DNA of 60,000 nucleotides from the NCBI GenBank assembly GCA_905221605.1, contig CAJNDS010002169.1, forward strand, positions 157,501 to 217,500, read 5' to 3'. Of the stretch, positions 11,629 to 22,794 are shown piece after piece (position 1 is the first letter of the stretch; every line of letters begins with the position of its first letter). This DNA is from Symbiodinium natans (taxonomy: Eukaryota > Sar > Dinophyceae > Suessiales > Symbiodiniaceae). A model generated the notes under the pieces. The model was not told the DNA's origin. It did not search any database and saw only the letters and a program-made list of their open reading frames with translations. A program made the position numbers and the translations under genes.

Positions 11629-12740
11629 ATGAGCGCTTACACCACCCTTATGAGCCACAGCCTTGACACTTGCAGCGCGCTTGCCGACTGGGGTGTGTTG
11701 GCGAGCTTGCTGTGGCTTTTCCCGGGCGCGGTACACTTAGCGATGCGCGAGCACAAAGGTGCTCCGCAAGAACCTGTGCATGACAAGTTTGTCGTGCCAG
11801 GCACCTGCTAAGTGAGGGTGCCGCATCGTAGTTAATGGAGCTGGGAAGGCTACGGATACGATGGACCCGCTGTTCTGACTCATTGCATATCTCGACCCTT
11901 GCGGATCTAACTGATCTAACAGTACGGACAACGGGTACTGAGATCCACTTCGCCTTCCGATCGTTTTCAGGAAGCCTGTGGCACTTGACTGCGTGTGCGG
12001 TGAAAGGCCCGCATTTTGCCTCGGTGCTTCTTTCCATCTCATCCACAAGGTTCAACATCTGCAAGCTGAAGAGACAGGAGAAGGACTAAGGAACTAAGCA
12101 TCCCTTCGCATCTCTAGACCTTACCTTTTCCACGCGTCTGCTTGACCGCAGAGCCTAGGGCTCCATACGCGGTAAAGCCAGGAACTCATGGTAGCGGCAA
12201 GAACATGCTAGAACTAGGACCTCGGAGACAGACTAGCAAAAGCATGACTGCCAGTCTTCAAACACACACACCTCTGAGGCTCTGAGGCATCCCTTGGCAT
12301 CCCAAACCAAAGCCCGATGACTACATTACATGATAATGTATGAACTGTGTAGCAGCAGTACCAAACACGAAGAACGCTTTTGCAGCAGCTCCTCAGCACC
12401 AGATGCATTCCGGTGTGTCGCGTTTCGCTGCGGAGTGAATTCCTTTAGTCCTTTAATGTGTGCGCCTCGGCACATGAAGCGAAGAAGCACACCGCCCAGC
12501 CCACTCCCGCCATAAACGTGAAGTTCTCTTCTGCTGAGGCTTGTCAAGCCTGCGCCCAATGGTGAAGCGGGCAATGACCAGTGGGAGCTCGTGGGAGCAA
12601 CGTCCGACTTTGAGCTGGGAGCCCACTGAGAGCCCTGTAAAAAGCCTTCTTGGAGCCCAAATGTGTTAAGTCGGGTTGGAGTAAGGCTGACATTTAGGAC
12701 CCTGCTCACAAAGGAACCGAGCGTCGGCTTTCATCTCCCA
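11629..12740 (+). other. Mostly non-coding, with weak exon candidates
   Basis: The best candidate exon is about 11971-12051 (SLWHLTACAVKGPHFASV) between a CAG acceptor and an AAG|GT donor. A 60-codon open frame at 11629-11811 may be real or chance. I cannot assign these to a gene, and no repeat is visible. Confidence 0.25.
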
Positions 12741-12745
12741 ACAGG

Positions 12746-14492
12746 ATGAGCAGCTCCAGTCGCGATCCTACACGTGCCGTGCCAATGGCTACACACATCA
12801 GTGTGCGCACCGATGGACACGAATGCTGGCAGGCCCGCGCTGCAAGAGGCCACGTGGGCAGAGGGAGCAGTGGAGGGCCTGTACTGCAGGATGAGACGGC
12901 ACTGGAAGCACATGGAAGCCAGGTCTTACAGCTTTCGCGACTTGCGGGCGCCTCCACAGAGGCCTCAGAGCTAGCGGCGCCCCAACAGCAAGTATGAGAA
13001 ACAGAAGAGCAATATGAACCACACATTGTGAGCCCTGGAGAGACCCTCATGGGTGTCCAAAGCCTTCGCTGAGGCCAAAGTTCGTCAGCTAGCAAGGAGC
13101 TGTAGCCGCGCCCTCAACCGGCCTTCGAACACTAGAATGCTTCCACGAGAGCTCTCCAAGGCGCAGCTGCCACCCCACTGTTGGCAGCCGTAGAAGTGCA
13201 CGGGCTAGTCGGAGGCCCAGGTTTTTACCAGGTTGGCTTCCCGAATGACAGGAAAACAGGTTCACATTCGTTATGCTCCTTGTTTGGAGTTGCAAGGCAT
13301 GCGGGCCATGCTAGCCTCACTGCTTGACGTTCGCAGATCCCCTCAGGAAGAATGTGTGGTACACCTTCCTGGCCCGGCAATCCGCACACTGTGCCATTGC
13401 ATTCTGAATTATGCGCTGTCCATGCGTGCTTCTTGCCAGCACAAGTCACTTATACGACAAAGAGCCAGAAGCGCAAGCCCGTTTGTTTGCCATAGGGTTT
13501 TTCGCAGGGTGGGGGAAACCGAGGAAATGTTGACGGAAGATAAATGCGACATCCTTCGTCGAGTGGTCGAAATCCGCAGCTGTCAAGCTGTAGTTCGTAG
13601 ATTCCAGGAGCCTGCCCAGAGCATCACATGCCACATCCTCAGCCCCCGGGCATCCCCTGAGCCACGTGGCAGGATGCGGAGTTCGCCCCGTTGCTTGACG
13701 GCCACGAGCAGTGGCGCGCCGAGCTGAACTGCTGGAAAGCCCTCTTGGCGCCCTTCCCATGGACAAATGCTCGTGCAACGGTCATGAGCCACTCAGCTGC
13801 ACGACATCGAAGACTGTCAAAGAGAAGGAGGGCTGAGTGCGCCGAACAAAATCCCGAAGGTCAGGTGCTGGCTGCTGCAGACCTATCCGAGCCGCTGACC
13901 ATGCATCCGCAACTGGTGTCTAAGCGTCAAATATTGGTGCATGTTGAATACACAACATCGCGAAAACTGCTGTCATCTCTCGGCAACAACTTGCAGGTGC
14001 GCTCTTTCGAGATACTTCGTTGCTTGGGTGCGGACTTGCTGGACAACGACATCAAAGGCAGCTCGACGCCAGAGCTGTGCACGTTTACATGCTGCCACGC
14101 TCCATTATGTTTTGGACTCGCCTTCCCAAACCTCTGTTTCCGAAACCCCCCGTAAACCTCCTAAACCTCCTCAACTCCCTGTGCCAGTGCCTGATCCTGG
14201 CAGGCTCGGTGGCCAAGCTCCAGCGGCATGGTGAGCAGGTGGCTTGCTGGGCGGGTACAGAGATCACGGAGAAGACGTTGCTGGCCTATCGACAGAGCGC
14301 AGCTTGTTCCGGAAAGTGTCAGTTCAAGAATGTGCAAGATTTGCAGCACACCCGATGTTTGCCGGCCTGCGCTAGGGAGTCGTTCGCTCTCAGGTAGCTC
14401 GCAAGGAGGCCGACGCCGTGGCTTTGTTCAAGCCAGCAGAGGAAGCGGAGAAAGCCGCAGAGGCACGGAGGGCCAAACTCACTTCAAACTGA
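12746..14492 (+). CDS. Unrecognised multi-exon gene (gene B)
   Basis: Likely exons: 12746-12990 (may begin at ATG 12746; ends ASELAAPQQQ), about 13030-13190 (SWVSKAFAEAKVRQLARS), 13508-13607 (MLTEDKCDILRRVVEI), 13673-about 13790 (APLLDGHEQWRAELNCWKAL), about 13930-14000, about 14080-14160 (HVYMLPRSIMFWTRLPK), about 14258-14380 (RKVSVQECARFAAHPMF) and 14393-14492 (KEADAVALFKPAEEAEKAAE), ending in a TGA stop. The intron 13608-13672 has a GA donor and is phase 0 on both sides, joining AVVRRFQ to DAEFAPLL. The C-terminus is a charged helix. The function is unknown. Borders in 13800-14250 are uncertain because two frames are open there. Confidence 0.5.
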
Positions 14493-14549
14493 CCACACCA
14501 GGAGAAGGGAGTGCAGTGGGGGACAGCTTCAGCAACGGTTACTTTAGTA

Positions 14550-14590
14550 GGGTTTAGGGTTTAGGGTTTGGGGTTTAGGGTTTAGGGTAT
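14550..14590. repeat. TTTAGGG telomere-like array
   Basis: Five to six GGGTTTA units sit about 60 bases after the stop of gene B. Confidence 0.9.
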
Positions 14591-14592
14591 TA

Positions 14593-15371
14593 TCACCAAC
14601 CGTTGCTTCTGGAGCCGCGAGCGCAGATGTCTAAAGCGAAACCGTTCCGCACATGTAAGCTTCCTGCAGAGTAGCCGCCGCACTACGAAGATGGCCATGT
14701 CTGATGCGTCTTTGTTGTAGGGTCTTTGCAGGCAAGGGGGGCACTTGACGCGGCAGCCAAGCAGCTGCCCAGTTGCAGCTGTCGGAAGCATGCTTCAATT
14801 GCAACATATGAAACACATCTGCCCCCCCCAAAAAAAAAAGAAAAAAAGAACATAGAAACAGATACATCAAACAAGTGCCCCAAAAGAAAGCTCCGAGGCT
14901 TGGCTTTGTCCCATCTGCGCTCAAAGGCCGGGTTCCAGCCTTGGCGACGCTTGGACCGCAACTGAGCCAACAGTGATAGCTTTGAGATACCCCCCCCGTG
15001 CGCTAGTGGGCACTCGCATGCTTCGAGAAAGAATTGCCTGTCCAGGCTTGTTCGCTTGGCCGCGTCTGGGCCTGATGGCGTGCTCGACAGCAGAGTGCTG
15101 CTTATACAGCTTTACGTGCTGCTCTAGTCTGCGCTACGGCGTGAAGCCGTGATTTCTGGCTCAGGCGTGTGCTTCGCCAGGTGGACGAGTCGTCCCTGCC
15201 ACCGGACTCCTGGCCAAACCTATAGTTTGGTGGCAGTACTGTGGGTCCTTAAAACGCACCTAGCGTTGCCCTAAATCCCCAAACCCCAAAACACCTAAAG
15301 CCGGAACCTACTTCAACCCCATGTTTAAGCAAGGCTCCATTCTGCTTCCCCTAATTTCTCTTGCGATTGTC
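14593..15371. other. Gap without a supported gene
   Basis: An A-run with G interruptions lies at 14826-14852, and a few CCCAAACCC-type units near 15275-15300. No convincing exon is seen on either strand. Confidence 0.4.
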
Positions 15372-17877
15372 AGGTGGGCCAGGCGTTGGCTCGACGTCTC
15401 AACGAGGGAGACAAACCAGACCTGGCACCTCAGACAAAGGAAGAGACATGGGAAGCCCTGAGGTTAAGACGCGTAGGAGGTTCACAAACACGTTGTTTCG
15501 GGTATGGGCTTCCATGGGTTCTTCGGTTGCATTTAGGGCTTGCGAGAAATAGGAACGTGCCTATTTCACCACCACTGTGCCAGCGACTTCCATTCTTGAA
15601 TTGCGGTTGCGAAAATGCTTAAAGCTGAGGCTCTCCGTCAGTCGATTCTGCAATTCTTGCTTCGCGTGGCCCAGGAGTTGCAGATTTTCAAACCTTGCTT
15701 CTTGCATCCGTGTGTAGGCAAGTCAGACCTGCCACCAGAGAGCCCGTACTTTTCTTTTTTGGAGTTTCTTGCTGCTACAGGTTTTGAACATAGCTGCGCA
15801 GCACATGGGTGGGGACAGGTCGCTCCGCACCCGCAGAAAAAGCCAAAAACGCCCCTCGCACCTTGAGATAGCCGAAGTGAACCCTCAAACCCCAGACCCT
15901 ATCCTCAAAACATTAAACTCCCAAGCCACAAACCCACAAACCCTAAAGGACAACTGAGAAACCACATGCCCCTGCACCTGCACCTGCCTCGCACTGGCAG
16001 ACACACCCCACCACGCGCTGCCTACAACATTGCAAATGCAAGCTTACCATAGCCGACACCTTACATGCCCCAAACCCTTAGCCTCGAACCCCATGCCCTC
16101 AATCCATCTCAATCCCAGCCTCCAAGCCCTTTGCCTCGAAGCGCAAGCTTAATCCCGCCTCCGGCTCCACCATGCCCGCAGGAGTTTCTAAGCCGTGCAA
16201 CCTCCAAGCCCAAAGCCCTCCACTTGAACTTCGAGCTTCTGGCCAGAGCCTTACAATGTGAGCCGCTTGTTCTCAGGATGGAGGTCAGAACCTCAGCATG
16301 AGTCACATTCAGACACTGCAATACGCTGCACTTGAACCAAGACATCTTGGATTCGCCAGGCCGGTGGCTCGCCAAGCATGCAACTTCTTCGAGACCTGGA
16401 GAGACTCACCTGAATGGCCGAGCAGTGTGTGACATGAGTGTTGACGATGTGTTGCAAGCGGGAAGAGTCAGGACGCACCCGTCTGCCCAGCTGGTCCTCA
16501 ACAACATGGCACTATCCGAGCTGCTGCAGGCTGGGCCCGCCTGCCCTTATTGCAATTGCAGCACCGAGCATGCACCCTCTTCGGCAGGTAATGTCTCTTA
16601 TCCGTGAAGCTCATCGGATGGTGCACGGGGAATCTTGGCTTGCAGATTCTATTTGGAGCAGATGTTCAGCGCCTTGGCCTTCATGCTTTTGAACTGCAGG
16701 ACAAGGAGCTCCCGCATGCTGCCCTGCGCCGCTGGACGTCGCGCACCACTGCGGCTGTGCCGCCACGGGAGCTCGCCTCGTCCCTCGGACCTTCTTGGTG
16801 TCTTTAGATATGTCCTTAGGGCCTGAAAGCTATGGGACCAGGACTCACACCTAGGCTAGGTATGTGCGCAGTCGAGGCTGCAGTCGTTTTCCTGTTTGTT
16901 TTTGGTTTTTCTGCCGTGAAGTTCCCGAGGCTGAGTGCAGATCTGGAGGACTTTCTCAAACAGATGCCCGTCTCGAGATGTTACATGTGAGTGTCACTGC
17001 AATACCTTGCAAAGCTGAAGAAGGGTCATGAATCGTGAGTCATCCAGCTTTAAGTCGAATATTCTTTGTAGCTGCGCCACTATTCGGGTGATGGGGCAAG
17101 GGCGGTGATTTGCGGACACTTTTGATTGGCCCGGCTGCGGCCGTCAGCATTCGGTTCGCACCATCCAACTGCAGGAGGGCCCCTGCAAAGATCCACCTGC
17201 ATCACGAGGGCCTGACATACCCGTAGCACAATCCAAACGTCACCAAGCCAAGGAACCACGCGGCCCGCCTGGCGGACCTGGACGACTCCCTGGCCTCGTG
17301 CGCTCTCCGCGCGCTGAACTCCTTGGGCGAAGGAAGAGAAGGTGGGAGGCGAAGGGGAAACCACCGCTGGGAAGGCTGAGGTCCCGTGTCCAGCTGTGGA
17401 TATTGTTGACGTGTTGGTCGAAGCCAACATGCCATGCCAGTTCGTGCTTGGCAGTCTCAGCAAACTTGGTGGCTGCGGTGTCACACTGCCAGTGGGGAAA
17501 CGAGTCGTATCACGGAGCATCATGGCTTCTGCAGGTCTTCCGCATTTTCAGTTTGAGCTTTAGGATAAATATGTGTCCGCAGCATTTTGAGGCTGAAGAG
17601 GATCGGGATAGATTTTGAATCTTTGGGCTTCAAGAAGTCTGAGCGGCACAGAGATGCAAATGTCGAGCCCGCGCAAGACACGCCTGAGTGGGGGGCTTTC
17701 AAGGCTTTCGTGGCGATCCGGGTCCCAGCTCTGGATCCAAATATCGGCACTCATCTTCCTTACCTTCTCGTGCTGGTATTTGATTGTGCACCACATCAGT
17801 CCGACGACGCGCGCCATGTCCCATCACACATTCATGTCGGCATCGCGGCCGCCTTCACTCGTGGCTTCGGGTCCTAG
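15372..17877 (+). CDS. Unrecognised multi-exon gene (gene C)
   Basis: Good exon candidates on the + strand: 15372-15462 (ARRLNEGDKPDLAPQTKEE, after a CAG acceptor, before GT), about 15613-15715 (QSILQFLLRVAQELQIF), 15780-15821 (VLNIAAQHMGGD), 16182-16281 (KALHLNFELLARALQ), about 16319-16586 (DVLQAGRVRTHPSAQLVLN), 16646-about 16795 (ILFGADVQRLGLHAFELQDK), 16916-16988 (RLSADLEDFLKQMPVSRC), about 17257-17340 (ARLADLDDSLASCALRAL), about 17390-17533 (VDIVDVLVEANMPCQFVL) and a probable last exon about 17650-17877 (DTPEWGAFKAFVAIRVPALD, stop TAG). A Cys pair (CPYC) occurs in the 16319-16586 exon. I recognise no family. If the last exon is right, the gene ends 86 bases before the light-harvesting ATG. 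Confidence 0.5.
15880..16180. repeat. CCCTAAA/CCCAAGCC-like degenerate tract inside gene C
   Basis: The sequence is dominated by CCTCAAACCC, CCCAAACCC and similar units, likely intronic and decayed from telomere-like repeats. Confidence 0.5.
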
Positions 17878-17962
17878 GCCTGACCACGATGCAGGGCTCC
17901 TCACGTCACGGAGGACCTCTGAGCCGCCAGCAAAGCCCAAGTGGTCGTGGCCACTGAGTCTC

Positions 17963-18786
17963 ATGATCCTCACTCTCAGCCTTTCTGCCTCAAGTAGCCA
18001 AGCTTCTGGCTCCAGCTTGTCCATGGCTTCGCCACGCACTGGGGCTTTTTCAAAGTCAAGGGTGAAGCTTCAAGCTTTTGCTGGTGGCTTGGAAGGGTGT
18101 GATCATCACGGGGCAGGACGTTACGAGTTTGATCCTCTGGACTTCTGTAACAACTTCCCCGAGCATCTCCCCTGGTATAGAGAGGCAGAGGTAAAGCATG
18201 GGCGCGTTGCTATGCTTGCTTATGTCGGTTTGGTTGTTCCTGATTTTGTTCGCTTTCCGGATCCCATCTTCCACCAGAAGGGCATGGATGTCATCACCGC
18301 CCACTCAATTCTCTTGAGCGCTGGCTTGGGCAAAGGTCCAATGTGGTGGCTTCTCATGCACCTCAGCAGATTCATGGCTGTGCCGCTGCATGCAGAGAGG
18401 GTGTACTCAGTCTTCTACCTTAGTCGTATATACTCGTATTCTGCGTCGTGTACCAAGTCGTATACCGAGTCATGTACAGTACTGAGTCATGCATGCTCTT
18501 CATGCTCTTTCTTCTTAGCAGCGGCCCATCGCCCCCAGTCTGCAGGTCCTGCGGGCTTGCGGAGTTGCTGCGTGTCTGGCAGCTGGGTGTGGACTTCGAG
18601 CTCCTCACGCTGGACACAGCAGGCGACTACACCGTGGGCGAGCTCTTCCTCCCGGAAGCAGATGAGGAATTATCGATCCTCAAAACGCAGGAGCTCAAGC
18701 ACGGACGCCTGGCCATGATTGCTTTCGGTGGGGCGATTACTCAGGCTGTCTCATGCAACGCGCATCATTTTCCATTTGTTCCCTGA
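17963..18786 (+). CDS. Chlorophyll a/c light-harvesting (FCP/peridinin-plastid type) protein
   Basis: Antenna protein of the plastid thylakoid. Exon 1 runs to 18357 and exon 2 is 18546-18786, joined over a GC-AG intron (18358-18545) that rebuilds a Met codon (WWLLM/SCGLAELL). Helix 1 shows REAEVKHGRVAMLAYVGLV and helix 3 shows QELKHGRLAMIAFGGAITQ, the paired E/H-G-R chlorophyll-binding signatures. Between them DYTVGELF matches the DYTPGDLGF region. The tail ends HHFPFVP and a TGA stop. From ATG 17963 the product is 211 residues, with a hydrophobic N-terminus (MILTLSLSASSS) then Ser/Arg-rich sequence, as for a signal plus transit leader. ATG 17816 is in frame and would add 49 residues, but would overlap the likely end of gene C. 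Confidence 0.92.
18358..18545 (+). other. GC-AG intron of the light-harvesting gene
   Basis: AT before the donor and G after the acceptor form ATG. The intron contains a partly repeated GTATAC/GTCATG stretch at 18425-18490. Confidence 0.8.
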
Positions 18787-18876
18787 AGCTTGCGTCAGTT
18801 TAGCCCAGTGCCTGGAGAAGCAGTTTTGAGAGGATACCAGGATAGCCTACATGATGACGGAGCCTAGAGTCTAGAA

Positions 18877-20109
18877 GTGCTGTTAGAAGGTGACATCCTT
18901 CAGGTGCTGAATAACTGGCCCGGCATTCTCTGTTTTGGCAGGTGCTTGGCTTCGCTTGCGAATCCAGCACGCCTAGGATTATCAGCTGTTGCGTTTAAGC
19001 CAGTTGATGCAATTCTATGCATGGGCTTGCCAGTTCGGGATTGTATCTTTGAGCAGCGAGCCGTCTACTACCTTTAAGATGCCTTTGAACAATGGTATTG
19101 CCAGCATGTGTCAGAAGCTAAAGTTAGACCGCATCACGCAGTTTTTGCATTGTCAGCTGTCAACCAGTGACACCGTACCACCATCAGTTATCACGACCGA
19201 AGCATGCTACTATTTCCCTGTTCGGCGGCTTTCACCAGTTGTCGACCGTCGAGACATGCTGGCATCGGCACGAAATGTGGCTAGTTTGGCCAGTCGACAA
19301 ATGTGTGGGCTGCCCTGCTTGAGACGTGCCAGGTGCATCTTAGTACGCTTCATGCTGCCGAAATCGTGAGTCATTTGAAGGCAAGAAGGAGGAGCAAGCC
19401 GGGCCAGCTTCAAGTCAGCGCCGCGAGTCTGCCGCGCCCCCCCAACTCCTTGAAGTCCGTTCGCGCCGAATGCGTTTTGTGCCCCACCGAGGCCTTGTGC
19501 CTCTTGCCAGACGCAGGGACAGCACCAGCAGCAACAGGATTGCTGTGTTTGTGAGGGTGGACACATGCTGAGCTTGAACTGCTGCTCTCTGAGACCATGT
19601 GCATGATGCAGTCCAGTCAGGAGACCCCACGGACGTCGCTGAGACAGCCCAGCCGTCCCTGCGAGACACAAAGAAGGCATGCGCTACTTATGCTACTGAG
19701 AGCAACGTTGCTGACTGCTCGGAGAGCAGTTCTATGGCTGCAGGTCGTGGCCTGTTTTGGGAGGAGTGAGATGGATGAGACGAGCGAGGTATCGCCGGTG
19801 GTCGTCAGGTTTGTGCCTCTTGGTGATCGGCTCAGAAGTCTGCTATGCCGGCGAGGCACTCTGAAAGATTCCCTGTAAGACTTGCCGCCATGTTGAGGAC
19901 TTGCTCGTGCCGAGAGTGGCTCTGGTGGCGCAGGCACTTCCAGCCAGAATCCACGTGTTTAGCATGTGGCATTGCAGTTTCTTGACGGCCAAGCGGCCAA
20001 GCTTCGAGTTGCTCGTGGCAATGCGCTTTTTGTAGATCTTGTGGCCCTTGTGGATCAGCAGTGCCGTCGCCATTTTTCAAGCCTCGACTGCCTGGAGCAT
20101 CAGCTCTAA
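18877..20109 (+). CDS. Unrecognised multi-exon gene (gene E)
   Basis: Exon candidates: about 18943-19070, about 19077-19165 (FEQWYCQHVSEAKVRPHH), about 19300-19366 (VWAALLETCQVHLSTLHAAEI, GT donor), about 19382-19548 (Arg-rich, RSRRMRFVPHRGLVPLARRR), 19612-19743 (TAQPSLRDTKKACATYATES), 19809-19874 (FVPLGDRLRSLLCRRG) and 19978-20109 (QAAKLRVARGNALFVDL), ending in TAA at 20107-20109. The first and last exons are helical and could belong to a coiled-coil or BAR-like fold, but this is a guess. Not every join is phase-consistent, so exons are missing or misplaced. The stop lies only 141 bases before the DVNP start codon. Confidence 0.45.
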
Positions 20110-20250
20110 GTCCCTCAGTGTCTCAGTGCTTTCTTCTGTCAGTCGGCCCCTTGTGATGGCTCTGCCCGTGGCTTGGTTGCAAAGAGTGCTGGGCTGCCGA
20201 GAAAGACAGTGTGCGCTTCACATCACTGCGTGCCACGTGCTGCTGAGGCG
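20110..20250 (+). promoter_or_regulatory. Short intergenic stretch with likely spliced-leader acceptor
   Basis: Between the stop of gene E and the DVNP ATG is the pyrimidine-rich run GCTTTCTTCTGTCAG ending at 20146, about 105 bases before the ATG. Dinoflagellate mRNAs receive a trans-spliced leader at such AG sites. No TATA box or terminator is seen. Confidence 0.4.
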
Positions 20251-21500
20251 ATGAAGACGGCAATGAAGAAGGCAATGAAGAAGGCAACAGCGCTTCCCGT
20301 TACAGAATGTAGGAATCGTTTGGCAGAGCACAAGCCGTGATGCAGGCTGATTCCACGAAGAGACGCTCGATGAAGGCGTGAGACCTGCATTGTTTTTTCC
20401 GACCCGACCCTCATGAAGAACGAAAAGGATACAACTGTTTCGCAGAAACGCGGAGTGCAGGCTGTGGTTTGGCCATGGTTTGGCCAAGTTGGGTCTATTT
20501 CTGGAATTGGGGGGTAATGGAGACTTCCTCTGTTTGCTTGTTGCCGAAACTGTCGTCGTGTTTTTGTTGAATCCCCTGATGTTTCCCAAATTCGGCTTCC
20601 GAACAACCAGTGCAAGTGTATTGAAAACTGCGAAGATCCTTCTGCACTTTTCTGCTCGTGACTCGTGACTCGTGACTCGTGACTCGTGACTCGTGACTCG
20701 TGACTCGTGCCTCGTGTTTGCAGAACTCAGTTCTGCAGGCCAAGCGCGTCACTCAAGTTGCGCGAGGAAGGCTGGCAAAGTCCATGGTCTTCAGCGGAAA
20801 GAAGGCAGATGGCCATGTAGTCCGGTTCACCTTTTGCTTGTCTGGCCTGGTGTATTGCAACACGGATGACGTGACATGGGTCAGGTGAAGACAAGTGGCG
20901 GCCTGACCAAGGACCCTGCGAGGAATTTGGCATCCCAGGTCTAAGAGGTTGGAAGTGTCGCATGCAAAGTGATCCAGAACTTCAAGGTCTTATGAGCTGG
21001 GTTCGGCTGTCTGTGGCGACTGGCAGGATGGACTTATGTCCAACGTGAGGGGCAAAATCGTCTCGAAGCGGCAGTCTGCCCATGGCAAGAAGTGCGGATG
21101 GCTCAGAGTCCTCGCTGCCAGAATATTCACAATGTCCGCCCGGCTGCTATCAGGTTTCAAGCACATTGAGGGCTGGGTTGAGGCAGTTATGGAGGCGCGC
21201 CGCTGATGTCTCTCGCATGCTGTAGACCCACGTGTTGACTGCGGCAGCCTTGCCCCACTTCATGACACTGGGAGATCTTGCACACGACGTTGGAGGCTTT
21301 TGTGCTTCCGAATTCCGCCGTGCAGGCTCGGGCTGCTTTCAACGCCAAGGGGTTTGTCGCAATCAATGGCAAGACCCTGCAGGGCAAGGCGGGATTTTGC
21401 CAGCCCAAATCCCGCACAGCTTTGCTTGAAGACATTCGTCAGTGTAATGCCCGCACCTGCAGAGGCGCTCTATGCGAAGGCCAAGACGATCCTCGCCCAA
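20251..21500 (+). CDS. DVNP: Dinoflagellate/viral nucleoprotein (DVNP), seven exons
   Basis: Basic DNA-packaging protein that largely replaces histones in dinoflagellate chromatin. Exons: 20251-20283 (MKTAMKKAMKK), 20739-20804 (KRVTQVARGRLAKSMVFSGK), 20885-20911 (VKTSGGLTK), 21027-21093 (VRGKIVSKRQSAHGKK), 21154-21194 (FKHIEGWVEAVME), 21326-21388 (FNAKGFVAINGKTLQGK) and from 21465 (ALYAKAKTILA). Joined in phase they give the whole DVNP core in order: Lys/Met-rich start, RGRLAK..VF, KTSGGLTK, GKIVSK, the Trp helix, KGFVA and the LYAKAK end. Donors are GC, GC, GA, GC, GC and GC; every acceptor is AG|G. The first intron could end at 20723 instead of 20738. The stop is not fixed: the last frame runs on to 21674, but family members usually end just after LYAKAK, so one small exon may be missing. 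Confidence 0.88.
20655..20716. repeat. (GACTCGT)n 7-bp tandem repeat in DVNP intron 1
   Basis: About eight copies of GTGACTC end 22 bases before the exon 2 acceptor. The repeated Glu-Ser-Arg-Val-Thr-Ser-His frame on the other strand is an artefact. Confidence 0.95.
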
Positions 21501-21679
21501 AGCCTGGAGCAGGCGTGGAGAGCAATTGGGAGAGAGTCTTCACAAGAGCAGTGCGTAGCAGTACCCTTAGCGCTATGTAAGTACTCAAAGAGCGACTGTA
21601 CACGCTACGGCAGGACCCGCGTAAGCGCTGAGAGTGCTTCTTTGTTTTGGTTCAGTTCACCCGAGTTCACCTGAGTTCA

Positions 21680-22420
21680 CATGCCCCTCAGGCCAAACAG
21701 CCAGTCCAGGAGCCATGATCAGCGAGGTGGGGTCTGGATGGGGTTTCAGCAAGAGTCGAGTTAGTGTCACAGTTGGGATGCTCTGAAACGCCTGGCTGAG
21801 GCTGAGATTCGTCCGCGGCACACAGGAGCGACCTGTGTGTTTTGGCTTTCCATTGCCTGAAAGCAGAGGCAATTAATCTCGCAAGGGACTGGGGCAAAGG
21901 GGGCTTTCCCTCGAGCCTCAGACCGCCGCGACATGCAAAAGCTTGGCTGCGCGAGTGTTTCAACACACCCAGGTGGCATGTTCATGTTCCTCAAGCTGTT
22001 TTCACGTGTGTGCAGACGAGCTCTTGGGGGATTGTGGGTGGCCCCTGCTCGCAAGACACGGTGGGGACAGTACGGAGCCGATCGAGCCGTGGGCCTGTTT
22101 CTGTGTCAACACGAGTGGATGCAGTCGATGTGAAAAAAAGGAGCCAGAGACATCTTGGGGACCTGGTGGGGACATCGTTCCTCACGGTTTGCGAAGCTCA
22201 CCCGAAGCCATAAGTTTCCTTAAGCCCTGACTGCAAAAGGCATCTTTTCTCTTCTGTCGTCTTGTCCTCATTGTACAAGGCATTACAAGGCCCATGCGCC
22301 ATAATAAGATGAAGGACTCGTAAGCTGTCCACCCTGAGGGGATGCATTTCTAAATCTTCCCTCACTCAAATGCCCACAGCGCAGCAGGAGTCATATAAAC
22401 CATTATAAACCCCTCGACCT
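21680..22420 (+). other. Possible exons of an unknown gene after DVNP
   Basis: All three + frames are open at 21990-22130 (for example RRALGGLWVAPARKTRWGQY), and a short stretch at 21850-21900 is codon-like (KAEAINLARDW). I cannot choose a frame or build a gene. Short GTTCAC repeats occur at 21654-21680. Confidence 0.25.
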
Positions 22421-22621
22421 TAAACCTGAAAAATCCTAAGAATCAGCACAGGAGTCCTGAAAAGACCAAGAAGCAGTCAAGTCTACTCTGCAGTTTGGGT
22501 GTTCTTCCTTCGCCTTGGATGCCCTGAGCCCCACGCAAGAGGCACTGCTGGCACCGTTGCCGAGGTGGAGGACTACCAAGCCCAAGCCTCGGTGTGCCAC
22601 CCCCACTTTAGGGCAATTTTC

Positions 22622-22656
22622 GAGCAACTTTAGAGCAACTTTAGAGCAACTTTAGG
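22622..22656. repeat. Three copies of GAGCAACTTTA
   Basis: Perfect 11-bp tandem triplet, followed at 22690-22742 by degenerate GGTTTGGGG/TTTAGGG telomere-like units. Confidence 0.85.
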
Positions 22657-22794
22657 ACCCTGTAGGGGTCTTAACAACCTTTAGGGCCTTGAGGGTTTGG
22701 GGTTTTGGGGCTTTCGTGATTGAGGGGTTTAGGGTTTAGGCATTCTGCACATTCTGCAACAGAAAGGCTGGTCCATCGATGCGCACGCGCCCTG

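Noticed and set aside
20655-20716. CRISPR-like array
   Set aside because: Units are 7 bp without spacers; this is a simple tandem repeat. No CRISPR array is seen anywhere in the window.
20251-21674. DVNP as a frameshifted pseudogene
   Set aside because: Each break coincides with an AG|G acceptor and a GC or GA donor, and the phases agree at every junction. Random decay would not give this.
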